A stretch of 64,000 nucleotides of DNA from JBBSGD01 sp038254435 (GCA_038254435.1 JBBSGD010000005.1:1-64000), one strand, 5' to 3'. Counted from the first letter of the stretch, positions 1-8,811 are shown. Notes: generated by a model from the letters alone, not told the origin. A program made the numbers and translations.

Positions 1-140
1 GCGCAGAACCGGGCGCCGGCCGTCTCGACGGGCGCGCAGAACCGGGCGCCGGCCGTCTCGACGGGCGCGCAGAACCGGGCGCCGGCCGTCTCGACGGGCG
101 CGCAGAACCGGGCGCCGGCCGTCTCGACGGGCGCGCAGAA
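1..140. repeat. 33-bp perfect tandem repeat, four units plus partial
   Basis: Units begin at 1, 34, 67 and 100, and a truncated fifth begins at 133. The four full units are identical base for base, and there is no spacer, so this is not a CRISPR array. The period equals 11 codons and stays open in all three forward frames. In frame 3 it encodes AEPGAGRLDGR repeats that run into a stop overlapping the ftsL start. Perfect identity suggests recent expansion. A repeat at the very edge of the window could also be where an assembly broke. Confidence 0.97.
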
Positions 141-161
141 CAGACGAGGCGATCTGCATGA
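1..161 (+). CDS. C-terminal tail of the gene upstream of ftsL, probably rsmH (partial)
   Basis: Reading from base 3, an open frame gives four AEPGAGRLDGR repeats, then AEQTRRSA and a TGA at 159-161. This stop overlaps the ATG of ftsL at 158 (ATGA), the same coupling used by most genes of this operon. That favours this frame over the other two open ones. In dcw clusters the gene before ftsL is usually rsmH (mraW), the 16S rRNA m4C1402 methyltransferase, whose C-terminus is arginine-rich. No catalytic part lies in the window, so the identity is inferred from position only. The low-complexity repeated tail would be unusual for RsmH. Confidence 0.5.
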   Translation, partial: AEPGAGRLDGRAEPGAGRLDGRAEPGAGRLDGRAEPGAGRLDGRAEQTRRSA

Positions 162-640
162 GCGCGCGCGAAGCTCAGGTCCGGCGCGCTCCGGGCAAGA
201 AGGAGTCGCGTCCCCCGCTAAGGGTCGTTCGGCGGCGCTCGCGCCGGCTGATCCTGCGGGGCAGCTCCCGCCGGCTCGCACCGCTCGTCATCATCGGCGT
301 CATCGCGGTGGGCGCGCTCATCACTACCGTTCTTCTCGAGCAAGTGTTCCTGGCGCAGTCGGCCTTCAAGCTCACCAAGATCCGCACGAGCCTTACCGGA
401 GCTGAGGAGCGCCATCAGGAGCTGCTCGTTGCCGCCTCTCGGCTGGAAGATCCTTCTCGCATCGAGAGCTACGCGCGCCGGCGCCTCGGGATGATCGATC
501 CATTGTCCGTGCGCTACCTCGTTGCTGCCCTTCCGGGCCGGGGCGACCCGCATGTAGCGCGCGGTGAGAGCAAGGCGTCGCTTCCCGCCACCGGGCGCGC
601 TGCTGCAACCGGTGACCCCTACGATGAAGGAGCTCCCTGA
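158..640 (+). CDS. ftsL: cell division protein FtsL-like
   Basis: A 160-residue bitopic membrane protein in the FtsL position between the upstream methyltransferase-like tail and ftsI. The N-terminus is very basic (cytoplasmic), followed by one membrane segment at about residues 41-65. A short helical or coiled-coil stretch (TGAEERHQELLVAASRLEDPSRIESYARRRLGM) carries the Arg-Leu-Gly-Met element common in FtsL, before a disordered tail. FtsL scaffolds FtsQ/FtsB and FtsW/FtsI at the division site. Its start ATG overlaps the preceding stop. Sequence conservation in the family is low, so position and topology carry most of the call. Confidence 0.8.
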   Translation: MSAREAQVRRAPGKKESRPPLRVVRRRSRRLILRGSSRRLAPLVIIGVIAVGALITTVLLEQVFLAQSAFKLTKIRTSLTGAEERHQELLVAASRLEDPSRIESYARRRLGMIDPLSVRYLVAALPGRGDPHVARGESKASLPATGRAAATGDPYDEGAP

Positions 641-644
641 CCGC

Positions 645-2480
645 ATGCCGGCATCGCGTCGACCCGTTACGCGCGTCCAGTCGAGGTCATCGCCACGCCG
701 CACGCCGGCGACTCGCAAGCGTTCCTCTGCGTCCACAGCAAGGCACAAGTCCGAGTCGCCGAGGCGGCTCGTGGCCCTTTTCATCTTCTTCCTTCTGATC
801 TTCGGCGCCATGGCGGCGCGCCTTGTTGTTCTGCAAACGGTCGAGTCCCCCGCTTACGCGAAGCTGGCGGAGGCTCAACGCGAGAGGAGCATCGCCTTTC
901 CCGCCCGGCGTGGAGCCATCCTCGATCGCGCCGCTCGGCCCCTAGCTTTGTCGGTCGACTATCAAACCGTCTTCGCGGATCCCGGAACGATTACCAACGC
1001 TCCCAAGGAGGCGCTCAAGCTGGCGCGCGTCCTGCAGATGCCGGGCAAGACGGTGCGACGGAGCCTCAAGGGCACCTGGTCCGGGGACCGCTTCAACTAC
1101 GTTGCGCGGCAGGTCGCCCCCAAGCAAGCCAACGCTATAAGGAAGATGAACCTTGCCGGGATAGGCATGCAACCCGAACCCAAACGCGTTTACCCGAGCG
1201 GGCGTCTCGCCTCCCAGCTCCTCGGCTTCGTTAATGTGGACGGAAGCGTGCTCACCGGTTTGGAGCTGCAATACAACAACCTCCTTCAGGGCGCTCCGGG
1301 GCACATGACTCTCGAGCAGGACCCCGCGGGCAACTCGCTTCCCCAGGCATCCTCCTCGTATTACGCGCCAACGCCGGGCCGGTCGATCTTCTTGACTCTC
1401 GACAAGGGCCTTCAGTACTTCACGCAGCAGACCCTCAAGGACGCGGTACGGACCTACCATGCGCAGTCGGGGACCGCTATTGTCATGCGCCCCAAGACCG
1501 GCGAGATCCTCGCTCTGGCCAATGCTCCCGATTTCAACCCGAACAACTACGCAAGGTTTTCGCCCGCACAAGAGCGAAACATCGGCCTCACGGATGTCTA
1601 CGAGCCGGGCTCCGCCTTCAAGATCATCACCGCAGCTGCCGCGCTGCAAGCAGGGGCCGTGACTCCGCACACTACTTTCACGGTGCCGTACCAGAAACAG
1701 GTGGCGGACCGGATCATCCACGACGCCGAAGTGCACGGCACCGAGAAGATGTCCGTCAAACAGATCATCGAGAACTCGTCCAACGTCGGCACCGTCGAAA
1801 TCGGGCTGAAACTGGGAGCACGCAGGCTCAATCGGGCGATCCACGATTTCGGGTTTGGTCAGCGAACGGGGCTCGACTTTCCGGGTGAGTCTCCCGGCAT
1901 CGTGCTTCCCCTGTCGCAGTGGTCGGGTTCCACTATTGCAAACGTCCCCATCGGACAGGGGGTTGCAGTCACCCCTCTCCAGCTCACCTCGGCTTATGCC
2001 ACGCTCGCAAATCGCGGCGTGTGGGTCGAGCCGCGGCTCCTTTACGGCACCATGGGTTCCAACGGGAAGATGGTCCCGGCTCCAAGCGGCGCGCGCCACC
2101 GCGTCGTGTCGGCCAAGACCGCAAACCAGATGGCCGACATCCTCACCAGTGTCGTGCGCGGCGGAACGGGAGTGGAAGCGCGCATCCCCGGCTACGACGT
2201 CGCCGGCAAGACGGGAACCGCGCAGAAGCCGATCAACGGCGTCTACACGAACCACTACATGGCGACGTTCGCAGGTTTCGCACCTGCCAAGGACCCGGCC
2301 GTTGTCGTCCTAGTGGTGCTCAACGACCCGAACCCGATATGGGGCGGGTCGACGGCGGCTCCGACATTCAAGACGATCACCGACTTTGCTCTGCGTCACC
2401 TCGGTGTGGCACCGACGGGCAACGCCCACAAGGCGGCGCGGGCGATCGAGGCGGCTCAAGCCCAGCCCGGCCACGTCTAG
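645..2480 (+). CDS. ftsI: peptidoglycan D,D-transpeptidase FtsI (PBP3 class)
   Basis: A class B penicillin-binding protein that cross-links septal peptidoglycan. It has a basic disordered N-terminus, one membrane anchor (LVALFIFFLLIFGAMAARLVV), a dimerisation domain beginning near the FPARRGAILDR motif, and a transpeptidase domain. All active-site motifs are present: SAFK with catalytic Ser323, SSN at 378-380 and KTGT at 522-525. I chose the ATG at 645 because AAGGAG lies 12 bases upstream. An ATG at 624 would overlap ftsL. It forms the septal synthase with FtsW, encoded downstream. No C-terminal PASTA domain is seen. Confidence 0.95.
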   Translation: MPASRRPVTRVQSRSSPRRTPATRKRSSASTARHKSESPRRLVALFIFFLLIFGAMAARLVVLQTVESPAYAKLAEAQRERSIAFPARRGAILDRAARPLALSVDYQTVFADPGTITNAPKEALKLARVLQMPGKTVRRSLKGTWSGDRFNYVARQVAPKQANAIRKMNLAGIGMQPEPKRVYPSGRLASQLLGFVNVDGSVLTGLELQYNNLLQGAPGHMTLEQDPAGNSLPQASSSYYAPTPGRSIFLTLDKGLQYFTQQTLKDAVRTYHAQSGTAIVMRPKTGEILALANAPDFNPNNYARFSPAQERNIGLTDVYEPGSAFKIITAAAALQAGAVTPHTTFTVPYQKQVADRIIHDAEVHGTEKMSVKQIIENSSNVGTVEIGLKLGARRLNRAIHDFGFGQRTGLDFPGESPGIVLPLSQWSGSTIANVPIGQGVAVTPLQLTSAYATLANRGVWVEPRLLYGTMGSNGKMVPAPSGARHRVVSAKTANQMADILTSVVRGGTGVEARIPGYDVAGKTGTAQKPINGVYTNHYMATFAGFAPAKDPAVVVLVVLNDPNPIWGGSTAAPTFKTITDFALRHLGVAPTGNAHKAARAIEAAQAQPGHV

Positions 2481-2483
2481 AGT
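2478..2483 (+). promoter_or_regulatory. possible -10 box (TAGAGT) for leaderless murE transcript
   Basis: TAGAGT includes the ftsI stop codon and lies 7 bases before the ATG at 2491. No Shine-Dalgarno site precedes that ATG. The spacing resembles the leaderless starts of sepF, lspA and uvrB in this window. It would be an internal promoter inside the dcw operon. Confidence 0.35.
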
Positions 2484-2490
2484 CGTTCGC

Positions 2491-4011
2491 ATGACTCGTG
2501 AGAAGCGGCGCATGCACCTTCAGGCGCTGGCGGCGGCAGCGGGTGATCTGCTCGCCGGGGCGACCGGTGAGCTCGGGACGACGGTTACCGGACTCGCCTA
2601 CGATTCGCGGGCGGTGGCGCGCGGCGACCTCTTCTTTTGCATCCCCGGAGCGCTCGCAGACGGCCACCAGTTCGCCCGAGCGGCGGCGAGCAACGGCGCG
2701 GCAGCCCTGGTCGTCGAGCGCCCCCTTCGCGCCGGTGTGCCGGAGATCGTCGTAGGGGACGCGCGCCGCGCCATGGGAAGGCTTTCGAGCGCCTTCTATG
2801 GGGACCCGGGCGGCGGCATGCTGCTTCTCGGCGTCACCGGCACCAACGGCAAGACGACTACTGCTTTCTTACTCGAGTCGATCCTCGCCGCCGGTGGCCA
2901 CACGACGGGACTCATTGGGACCATCGAGACGCGCGTGGCAGGGGTTCACAAACCGGGAGTGCGGACCACACCCGAGTCGCTCGATCTGCAACGGCTCTTC
3001 GCGCAGATGCGGGATGTGGGCGTGTCGGCGGTTGCCATGGAGGTCACTTCCCATGCGCTGGCCCTGCATCGCGTCGAAGGCGTTCGTTTTGCGTCGGCCG
3101 CCTTCACGAACCTGTCGCAAGACCACCTCGATTTTCACGCGGACATGGACGACTATTTCGAAGCGAAGCGATCGCTCTTCGTGCCCGAGCGCGCGGCGCG
3201 GGGCGCGGCGAACCTCGACGACCCCTACGGCGTGAAGCTGGCGGCGGCCGCGCCCATCCCGTGCCTCGGCTACGGACTAGCCGGAGCCGCCGACGTAAGG
3301 GCAACGGGCGTGGAGCTCGGGCCCTCGGGAAGCGCCTTCACGATCGTCACCCCGGACGGCGCCAGGCGCATCCTTACCTCGTTCGTCGGGGGCTTCAACG
3401 TATCCAACTGCCTGGCTGCGGCGGCGACCGCGTTGCAGGCCGGCATCGGCCTCGACGACATCGACAAGGGGCTCGCGTCGCTATCGTCGGTGCCCGGGCG
3501 CTTCGAGGCAGTCGACGCCGGGCAGCCATTCTCGGTAGTGGTGGATTACGCGCACACGCCGGACTCGCTCGACAACGTGCTGCGCGCGGCCCGCCCGCTG
3601 GCGGCGAGAGGCGGCGGACGGATCGTGTGCGTCTTCGGTTGCGGCGGTGACAGAGACTCAGGTAAGCGACCGCTCATGGGAAAGGTGGCGGCGCGGCTCG
3701 CCGACGTCGTGGTCGTAACTTCCGACAACCCCCGTAGTGAAGACCCGGCTGCAATTATCGAGGCAATAGTAGAAGGGGTGGCTGAGGCGAGACCACGGGG
3801 CGCGGATGCCGCGCTGGTGGATCGCAGAGAAGCCATCGCGACGGCGCTGGGCTGGGCACGCCCCGGCGACGTGGTCGTAATTGCCGGCAAGGGCCACGAG
3901 GTTGGCCAGCAGATCGGTGAGCAGACAATCCCGTTCGACGACCGGGACGTCGCCGGAGAGACGCTCGTCCGCCTCGGATGGGCGGACTCGTGGGAGCGAG
4001 GCCCTCTGTGA
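2491..4011 (+). CDS. murE: UDP-N-acetylmuramoyl-tripeptide synthetase MurE
   Basis: A cytoplasmic Mur ligase that adds the third stem-peptide residue to UDP-MurNAc-L-Ala-D-Glu. An N-terminal substrate domain (YDSRAVARGDLFFCIPG) is followed by the ATP loop GTNGKTTT (Lys121) and a central and C-terminal ligase domain. The motif DNPR at 412-415 is the signature of enzymes that use meso-diaminopimelate, so the wall is probably DAP-type. The start could instead be ATG 2512, which has a weak GAGAAG ahead of it. The gene ends in a GTGA overlap with mraY. No murF follows, although that gene normally sits here. Confidence 0.96.
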   Translation: MTREKRRMHLQALAAAAGDLLAGATGELGTTVTGLAYDSRAVARGDLFFCIPGALADGHQFARAAASNGAAALVVERPLRAGVPEIVVGDARRAMGRLSSAFYGDPGGGMLLLGVTGTNGKTTTAFLLESILAAGGHTTGLIGTIETRVAGVHKPGVRTTPESLDLQRLFAQMRDVGVSAVAMEVTSHALALHRVEGVRFASAAFTNLSQDHLDFHADMDDYFEAKRSLFVPERAARGAANLDDPYGVKLAAAAPIPCLGYGLAGAADVRATGVELGPSGSAFTIVTPDGARRILTSFVGGFNVSNCLAAAATALQAGIGLDDIDKGLASLSSVPGRFEAVDAGQPFSVVVDYAHTPDSLDNVLRAARPLAARGGGRIVCVFGCGGDRDSGKRPLMGKVAARLADVVVVTSDNPRSEDPAAIIEAIVEGVAEARPRGADAALVDRREAIATALGWARPGDVVVIAGKGHEVGQQIGEQTIPFDDRDVAGETLVRLGWADSWERGPL

Positions 4012-5054
4012 CCAACCTGACGTTTGCCGGTTTGTCGTCGCTGGTCCTCACTCTCCTAGGCACGCCCATCGCTGTGCGTATGTTCAGAAGGCGAGGGTGG
4101 GGCCAGCTCATCCGCGAGGAGGGGCCCAAGGCTCACTACGAAAAGCGCGGCACTCCGACGATGGGCGGAATTGTGATTCTTCTCGGTGCAGTGGTCGGTT
4201 ACGTCATCGGGCACATCGGGTTCGGGGGTTTCACCGGTTTCAAGGACAGCGGCTTGCTCGCCATCGGCACCGTCGCCGGGCTTGGGCTGCTGGGTTTCCT
4301 CGATGATTTCATCAAGATCTACAAGTCGCGCTCGCTCGGGCTTCAGAGCCGCGCCAAGTTCCTCGGACAGCTCGTCATCGCGGAGATTTTTGCACTGCTG
4401 GCGGTCAAGGTGATCGGAGTCGGCACCGACCTGTCGTTGTTTCGTTCGACGGTCATCAACTTCGGGATCTTCTTCTACGTGTGGGTGTTCCTCATGATTG
4501 CGGCGTCGTCGAATGGCGTGAACCTCACCGACGGACTCGACGGCCTCGCAGTCGGCTCCTCCGCACAGGTCTTCGGTGCTTTCGCCGCCATAGGCTTCTG
4601 GGAGTTCCGCCACCCGGGCTTTTATGACGTGAGCAAGACGGGCTCGGACCCCTTCGACCTCGCTCTTGTCGCCGCGGCTCTGCTCGGCGCGTGCGCAGGA
4701 TTTCTGTGGTGGAACACCGCCCCGGCGAAGATCTTCATGGGCGACACGGGATCCTTGATGCTCGGCGGCGCCATGGCGGTGCTGGCGATTCTGCTCAACA
4801 CCCAGCTGTTGCTCGTGATACTCGGGGGGCTCTTCGTCGTCGAGACATTGTCGGTGATGATCCAGGTTGCGATGTTCAGGCGCACGGGGAGGCGCGTCTT
4901 CTTGATGGCCCCGATCCATCATCACTTCGAGCTGGGAGGCTGGGCCGAGTTCACGGTCATCGTCCGTTTCTGGACCCTGTCCGGGGTTTCGGTGGTCTTC
5001 GGGCTCGCCCTGTTCTACGCGGACTTCCTCTCCAAGGGAGGAATTCCCAAGTGA
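4008..5054 (+). CDS. mraY: phospho-N-acetylmuramoyl-pentapeptide transferase MraY
   Basis: An integral membrane enzyme that transfers phospho-MurNAc-pentapeptide to undecaprenyl phosphate, making lipid I. About ten membrane segments are visible. Family motifs are GTPTMGG near the N-terminus, LDDFIK (catalytic aspartates), NLTDGLDGLA, and the histidine loop APIHHHFE. The start is GTG at 4008, overlapping the murE stop. The family length of about 350 residues fits. It is followed directly by murD, again with an overlapping GTGA. Confidence 0.97.
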   Translation: MTNLTFAGLSSLVLTLLGTPIAVRMFRRRGWGQLIREEGPKAHYEKRGTPTMGGIVILLGAVVGYVIGHIGFGGFTGFKDSGLLAIGTVAGLGLLGFLDDFIKIYKSRSLGLQSRAKFLGQLVIAEIFALLAVKVIGVGTDLSLFRSTVINFGIFFYVWVFLMIAASSNGVNLTDGLDGLAVGSSAQVFGAFAAIGFWEFRHPGFYDVSKTGSDPFDLALVAAALLGACAGFLWWNTAPAKIFMGDTGSLMLGGAMAVLAILLNTQLLLVILGGLFVVETLSVMIQVAMFRRTGRRVFLMAPIHHHFELGGWAEFTVIVRFWTLSGVSVVFGLALFYADFLSKGGIPK

Positions 5055-6448
5055 TCGATGTGACAGGGCGACGCGTCCTCGTGGTCGGGCTGGGCGTGAG
5101 TGGGCATGCTGCCGCCAAGGCACTTGCGGATCTCGGAGCGGTTGTCGCCGTGACCGAAGGGGGCTCGGGACCCCTACTTGACGCCAGGGCGAACGAGCTT
5201 CGCGCGCGAGGCGTGGAGGTGCAGCTCGGCGGGCATCATCTTGCTCGTCTCGACGCGGACATGGCGGTGGTCAGCCCGGGGATCCCGCCCGCGGCAGCGG
5301 TTGTGAAGGAGCTCGCGGCCCGGGGCGTCGAGATCATCGGCGAGGTCGAGCTGGCATGGCGCGTAGCACGGTGCGATTTCCTCGCTGTGACCGGCACCAA
5401 CGGAAAGACCACCACTACGTCCCTTCTCGCAGCCATGCTGGATGAGTCCGGGATCCGCTCTGTGGCCGCCGGAAACATCGGACACCCCCTCATAGAGGCG
5501 GCGCGCGCGGTGCCGGTCACAGGGGCAATCGTTGTCGAGGTCTCGAGCTTTCAGCTTGCCTGCACCGTGCGCTTCAAGCCGCGTGTCGCGGTTGTCCTTA
5601 ACATCGCCGAGGACCACACAGACTGGCACGGATCGTTCGCTTCCTACGTTGCGGCCAAGGCTCGCATCACGTCGAACCAGGGGCCCGATGACATCCTCGT
5701 GGCGAACGGCGAGGACGAGCATGCCGCTGCCATCGCGGGAAACTCGCAGGCGCGCGTGGTGCCGTTCTCTGGGGACCGAGCGATCGCGAACGGTACGGGC
5801 TGGCGGGGCACAGCGCTCGTGCACAAGGGCAGCGCGATCCTCGACGCCTCGACCGTGCAGCTCGCGGGTCACGCGGGACGCGAGGACGTCGCGGCTGCGG
5901 CGTGCGCGGCTCTTGAGTACGGGGTCTCGGCCGCCTCGGTGGCGAGCGCAGTCAAGTCCTTCAGGCCCATCCCGCACCGGCTGCAGACGGTGGCGCGAAT
6001 CGATGGTGTCGACTATGTGGACGACTCCAAGGCGACAAACCCTCATGCAGCCCTCGCCGCGGTGCGAGGGCTGTCCGACGTGGTGCTCATCGCGGGCGGG
6101 CGGAGCAAGGGCATTGACCTCGCCCCACTTGCAGCCACCGTTCCTCCGGTGCGCGCGGTCGTGGCGCTTGGCGAGTCGGCCGCCGAGATCGAGCGAGTCT
6201 TCCGTGATCACGTTCCGGTTGAGCGCGTCGCCGACATGGCCGCTGCGGTCACGCGCGCTTCCGAGGTGGCAAACGGCCGAGGATCCGTCTTGCTTTCGCC
6301 CGGATGTGCGAGCCTGGACATGTATGCGAGCTATGCGGCGCGCGGCGCGGATTTTGCGCACGCCGTCGCCGCGCTACGAGTAAGAGCCGGCAGCGATGCA
6401 AACGACGATGTCGGCGCACCCGTGGACGTGCAGAAAGGAGTGCGGTGA
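5051..6448 (+). CDS. murD: UDP-N-acetylmuramoyl-L-alanine:D-glutamate ligase MurD
   Basis: A cytoplasmic Mur ligase that adds D-glutamate to UDP-MurNAc-L-Ala. The N-terminal Rossmann-like domain starts GRRVLVVGLGVSGHAAA. The central domain has the ATP loop GTNGKTTTTSLL, and the C-terminal part has the HRLQTVARIDGVDYVDDSKATNP segment typical of MurD. The start GTG at 5051 overlaps the mraY stop. The length of 465 residues is normal. The order mraY-murD-ftsW is the classic dcw order. Confidence 0.97.
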   Translation: MIDVTGRRVLVVGLGVSGHAAAKALADLGAVVAVTEGGSGPLLDARANELRARGVEVQLGGHHLARLDADMAVVSPGIPPAAAVVKELAARGVEIIGEVELAWRVARCDFLAVTGTNGKTTTTSLLAAMLDESGIRSVAAGNIGHPLIEAARAVPVTGAIVVEVSSFQLACTVRFKPRVAVVLNIAEDHTDWHGSFASYVAAKARITSNQGPDDILVANGEDEHAAAIAGNSQARVVPFSGDRAIANGTGWRGTALVHKGSAILDASTVQLAGHAGREDVAAAACAALEYGVSAASVASAVKSFRPIPHRLQTVARIDGVDYVDDSKATNPHAALAAVRGLSDVVLIAGGRSKGIDLAPLAATVPPVRAVVALGESAAEIERVFRDHVPVERVADMAAAVTRASEVANGRGSVLLSPGCASLDMYASYAARGADFAHAVAALRVRAGSDANDDVGAPVDVQKGVR

Positions 6449-6454
6449 GGAGGG

Positions 6455-7681
6455 ATGGCTAGTCGGAGCGGATCCATCGCACTTGGAAAGAGGCGCTCCC
6501 GGCCGAGGATGCTCGCCGCTTCCGAAGCGGGACCTCTGCGCCCGGGACACCCGGCCGTCCTTATAGCCGTAACGACAATCGCGCTTGTGGTCCTGGGCCT
6601 CGTCATGATCCTCTCGGCGAGCTCGGTGTCCGCCTTCGCCGAGTACGGGTCTTCGTTTCTTTTCTTCAAGCGACAGGTGATCTGGGCAGTTGTCGGGCTC
6701 GCGGGTTTTTTCTTGGTAGCACGGATCGACTATCGCCGCATCAAGGGCGCGGGCTATTGGCTCTATGCGCTGGCGGTGATCCTTCTGCTTGCGGTCGAGG
6801 TGCCGTCGCTCGGGGTGATCGCCGGGGGCAGCGCGCGCTGGTTGCAGCTCGGTTCCTTCTCGTTCCAGCCCTCGGAGCTTGCGAAGCTGGCTCTGGTGCT
6901 CTTTGCTGCAGATGTCTTTTCGCGCAAGGAAGAGAAGACGCTGCAGGACTTCATGCACACGCTGCTCCCGATGATTCCTGCCTTTGGTTTCATGGCGTTT
7001 CTCGTCATGGCTCAGCCGGACATGGGCACTACCCTCGTGCTGGCCTTCATCGTCATGGGCCTGCTCTTCGTGGCGGGCGCGCCGATGCGGTATTTCGTTC
7101 CGATGGGAGTTGCCGGTGCCGCCCTGGCATCGTTTGCAGCTTTTCACTCTCCGTACCGGCGCGCCCGCATGCTTGCGTTCCTCAACCCCTGGGCGGACCC
7201 TCTGCATACCGGGTACCAGATCATCCAATCGCTCATAGCGCTGGGCTCGGGCGGTTGGCTTGGCGTGGGGCTGGGGGCGAGCCGTCAGAAGTGGTCCTAC
7301 GTGCCCAACGCCCACACGGACTTCATCTTCTCCATCCTCGGCGAGGAGATGGGTCTGCTCGGGACTATCGTCGTGCTCGGCATGTTTGCATTCCTCGCCT
7401 ACCTGGGCATCCGCACGGCTCGCAAGGCGCCTGATCGCTTCGGGATGCTGATCGCTTCCGGCGTGACGATCTGGATTGCCATGCAAGCAGTCGTAAACAT
7501 AGGGGCCGTGTCCGCGGCTTTGCCCGTGACCGGAGTGCCGCTTCCCCTTGTTTCCTTTGGCGGGACTTCGCTCGTCGTAACGCTCGCCGCAGCCGGCCTG
7601 CTCGTCAGTGTGGCGCGCCACGAGCCTGTACCGGTGCGCTCCAAGAACGGTGGACGGACCCCCGCGCGCAAGCCGGTCTGA
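6455..7681 (+). CDS. ftsW: peptidoglycan glycosyltransferase FtsW
   Basis: A SEDS-family polytopic membrane protein (about ten segments) that polymerises lipid II at the septum with FtsI. Family features include GSARWLQLGSFSFQPSELAKLALV, MAQPDMGTT with the catalytic aspartate region, and the C-terminal TGVPLPLVSFGGTSL. GAGGAGG at 6448-6454 directly precedes the ATG, and other Shine-Dalgarno-like bases lie a few positions further upstream. It sits between murD and murG, which makes FtsW more likely than the paralogue RodA. Confidence 0.95.
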   Translation: MASRSGSIALGKRRSRPRMLAASEAGPLRPGHPAVLIAVTTIALVVLGLVMILSASSVSAFAEYGSSFLFFKRQVIWAVVGLAGFFLVARIDYRRIKGAGYWLYALAVILLLAVEVPSLGVIAGGSARWLQLGSFSFQPSELAKLALVLFAADVFSRKEEKTLQDFMHTLLPMIPAFGFMAFLVMAQPDMGTTLVLAFIVMGLLFVAGAPMRYFVPMGVAGAALASFAAFHSPYRRARMLAFLNPWADPLHTGYQIIQSLIALGSGGWLGVGLGASRQKWSYVPNAHTDFIFSILGEEMGLLGTIVVLGMFAFLAYLGIRTARKAPDRFGMLIASGVTIWIAMQAVVNIGAVSAALPVTGVPLPLVSFGGTSLVVTLAAAGLLVSVARHEPVPVRSKNGGRTPARKPV

Positions 7682-7690
7682 GGAAGCAGC

Positions 7691-8785
7691 GTGAGGGTGG
7701 TGATCGCTGGAGGCGGAACCGCGGGACACGTCAACCCGGCTCTTGCGTTGGCGGAGAACCTGGGCTCGGATGAGGTCTCGTTCGTCGGCACGCCGGCAGG
7801 AGCCGAGACTCGTCTGGTGCCCGGCGCAGGCTGGCCGCTCGAGACCATCGACGTGCGCGGCTTCGACAGGGCGCGCCCGACCAGCATCTTCGCGACTGGG
7901 GGACGAGCCGTTGGCGCCGTCACGGAGTCGCGCCGGCTGCTTCGTCGCCTGCGTCCCTCGGTAGTCGTAGGCATGGGAGGCTACGTGAGCCTTCCCGTCT
8001 GCATCGCTGCGCGCATGCTGCGCATACCGGTAGTCATCCACGAGCAGAACATCGTGCTCGGCCTCGCCAATCGTGTCTGTCGCAGGCTGGCTCGCCGGGT
8101 GGCGGTGTCCTATGAGGAGACGCTTGCGCAAGCAGGGCCGCGCGGCGTCTGTGTCGGGAACCCGGTGAGGGCTTCTGTTCTGAATGCCGATCTCGAAGCA
8201 CTGCGCGCCGAGTCTCTGTCCCGCTTCGGCCTCGAGCAGTCGCGCAAGACGCTGCTCGTGTTCGGCGGAAGTCTCGGTGCGCAGCGCATCAATGAAGCAT
8301 CCTTGGGTTTGAACGAGATCTGGGCCCGGCGCGACGACGTCCAGGTACTTCACATCGCGGGGGCTGCCGGGTACAGGAGCCTCCACGATCTCGCCGGACG
8401 GCGCGAACGAGTGAACCTCTTGCACCGCGTTATCGAGTACGCGGATCCGATGGTGATTGCCTATGCGGCCGCCGACCTCGTCCTGTGCCGGGGCGGGGCA
8501 ACCACAATTGCGGAGCTTGGCGTCACGGGTCTTCCTGCCATCATCGTTCCGTATCCGCACCATCGCGACCGGCAGCAGGAGCGACAGGCGCGTGTTCTCG
8601 AGCGAGCCGGCGCAGCCCGGGTGCTGATGGACTCGGATGTGACCGCCGCGCGCGTCGGCCAGACGGCGGCAGAGCTTCTCGACGACGAGGCCGAGCTCGC
8701 CATGATGAGCGCGGCTCAGCGCGCCCTGGCGCGGCCCCAGGCCGGGCGTCTGCTTGCAGGGATCGTGCGCAAGGCGGCAGCTTGA
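7691..8785 (+). CDS. murG: UDP-GlcNAc:lipid I N-acetylglucosaminyltransferase MurG
   Basis: A peripheral GT28 glycosyltransferase that converts lipid I to lipid II. The N-terminal glycine loop GGGTAGHVNPALALA, the central HEQNIVLGLANR and the C-terminal donor-site motif CRGGATTIAELGVTGLPAIIVPYPHHRDRQQ are all present. The start is GTG at 7691. Its last codons lie in the first copy of a 24-bp tandem duplication that also forms the start of murC. Confidence 0.97.
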   Translation: MRVVIAGGGTAGHVNPALALAENLGSDEVSFVGTPAGAETRLVPGAGWPLETIDVRGFDRARPTSIFATGGRAVGAVTESRRLLRRLRPSVVVGMGGYVSLPVCIAARMLRIPVVIHEQNIVLGLANRVCRRLARRVAVSYEETLAQAGPRGVCVGNPVRASVLNADLEALRAESLSRFGLEQSRKTLLVFGGSLGAQRINEASLGLNEIWARRDDVQVLHIAGAAGYRSLHDLAGRRERVNLLHRVIEYADPMVIAYAAADLVLCRGGATTIAELGVTGLPAIIVPYPHHRDRQQERQARVLERAGAARVLMDSDVTAARVGQTAAELLDDEAELAMMSAAQRALARPQAGRLLAGIVRKAAA

Positions 8786-8811
8786 ACCGTGCGCAAGGCG
8801 GCAGCGCGAAC
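8764..8811. repeat. 24-bp tandem duplication spanning the murG/murC junction
   Basis: Two adjacent 24-base copies (8764-8787 and 8788-8811) are identical over their first 18 bases and differ only at two positions near the end (TTGAAC versus GCGAAC). The first copy holds the murG stop and the overlapping TTG start of murC. The second falls inside the first codons of murC, so it adds the residues RAQGGS again to its N-terminus. Confidence 0.95.

Noticed and set aside
1..140. CRISPR array
   Set aside because: The 33-bp units are contiguous and have no spacers; they are in frame with coding sequence.
942..2255. 437-codon minus-strand frame antisense to ftsI
   Set aside because: Shadow of the ftsI reading frame; no domain, no promoter.
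6374..8563. 729-codon open frame on the minus strand, antisense to ftsW and murG
   Set aside because: It mirrors the codon structure of two certain genes, has a low-complexity His/Arg/Asp-rich product and no ribosome site; long antisense frames are common at this GC content.
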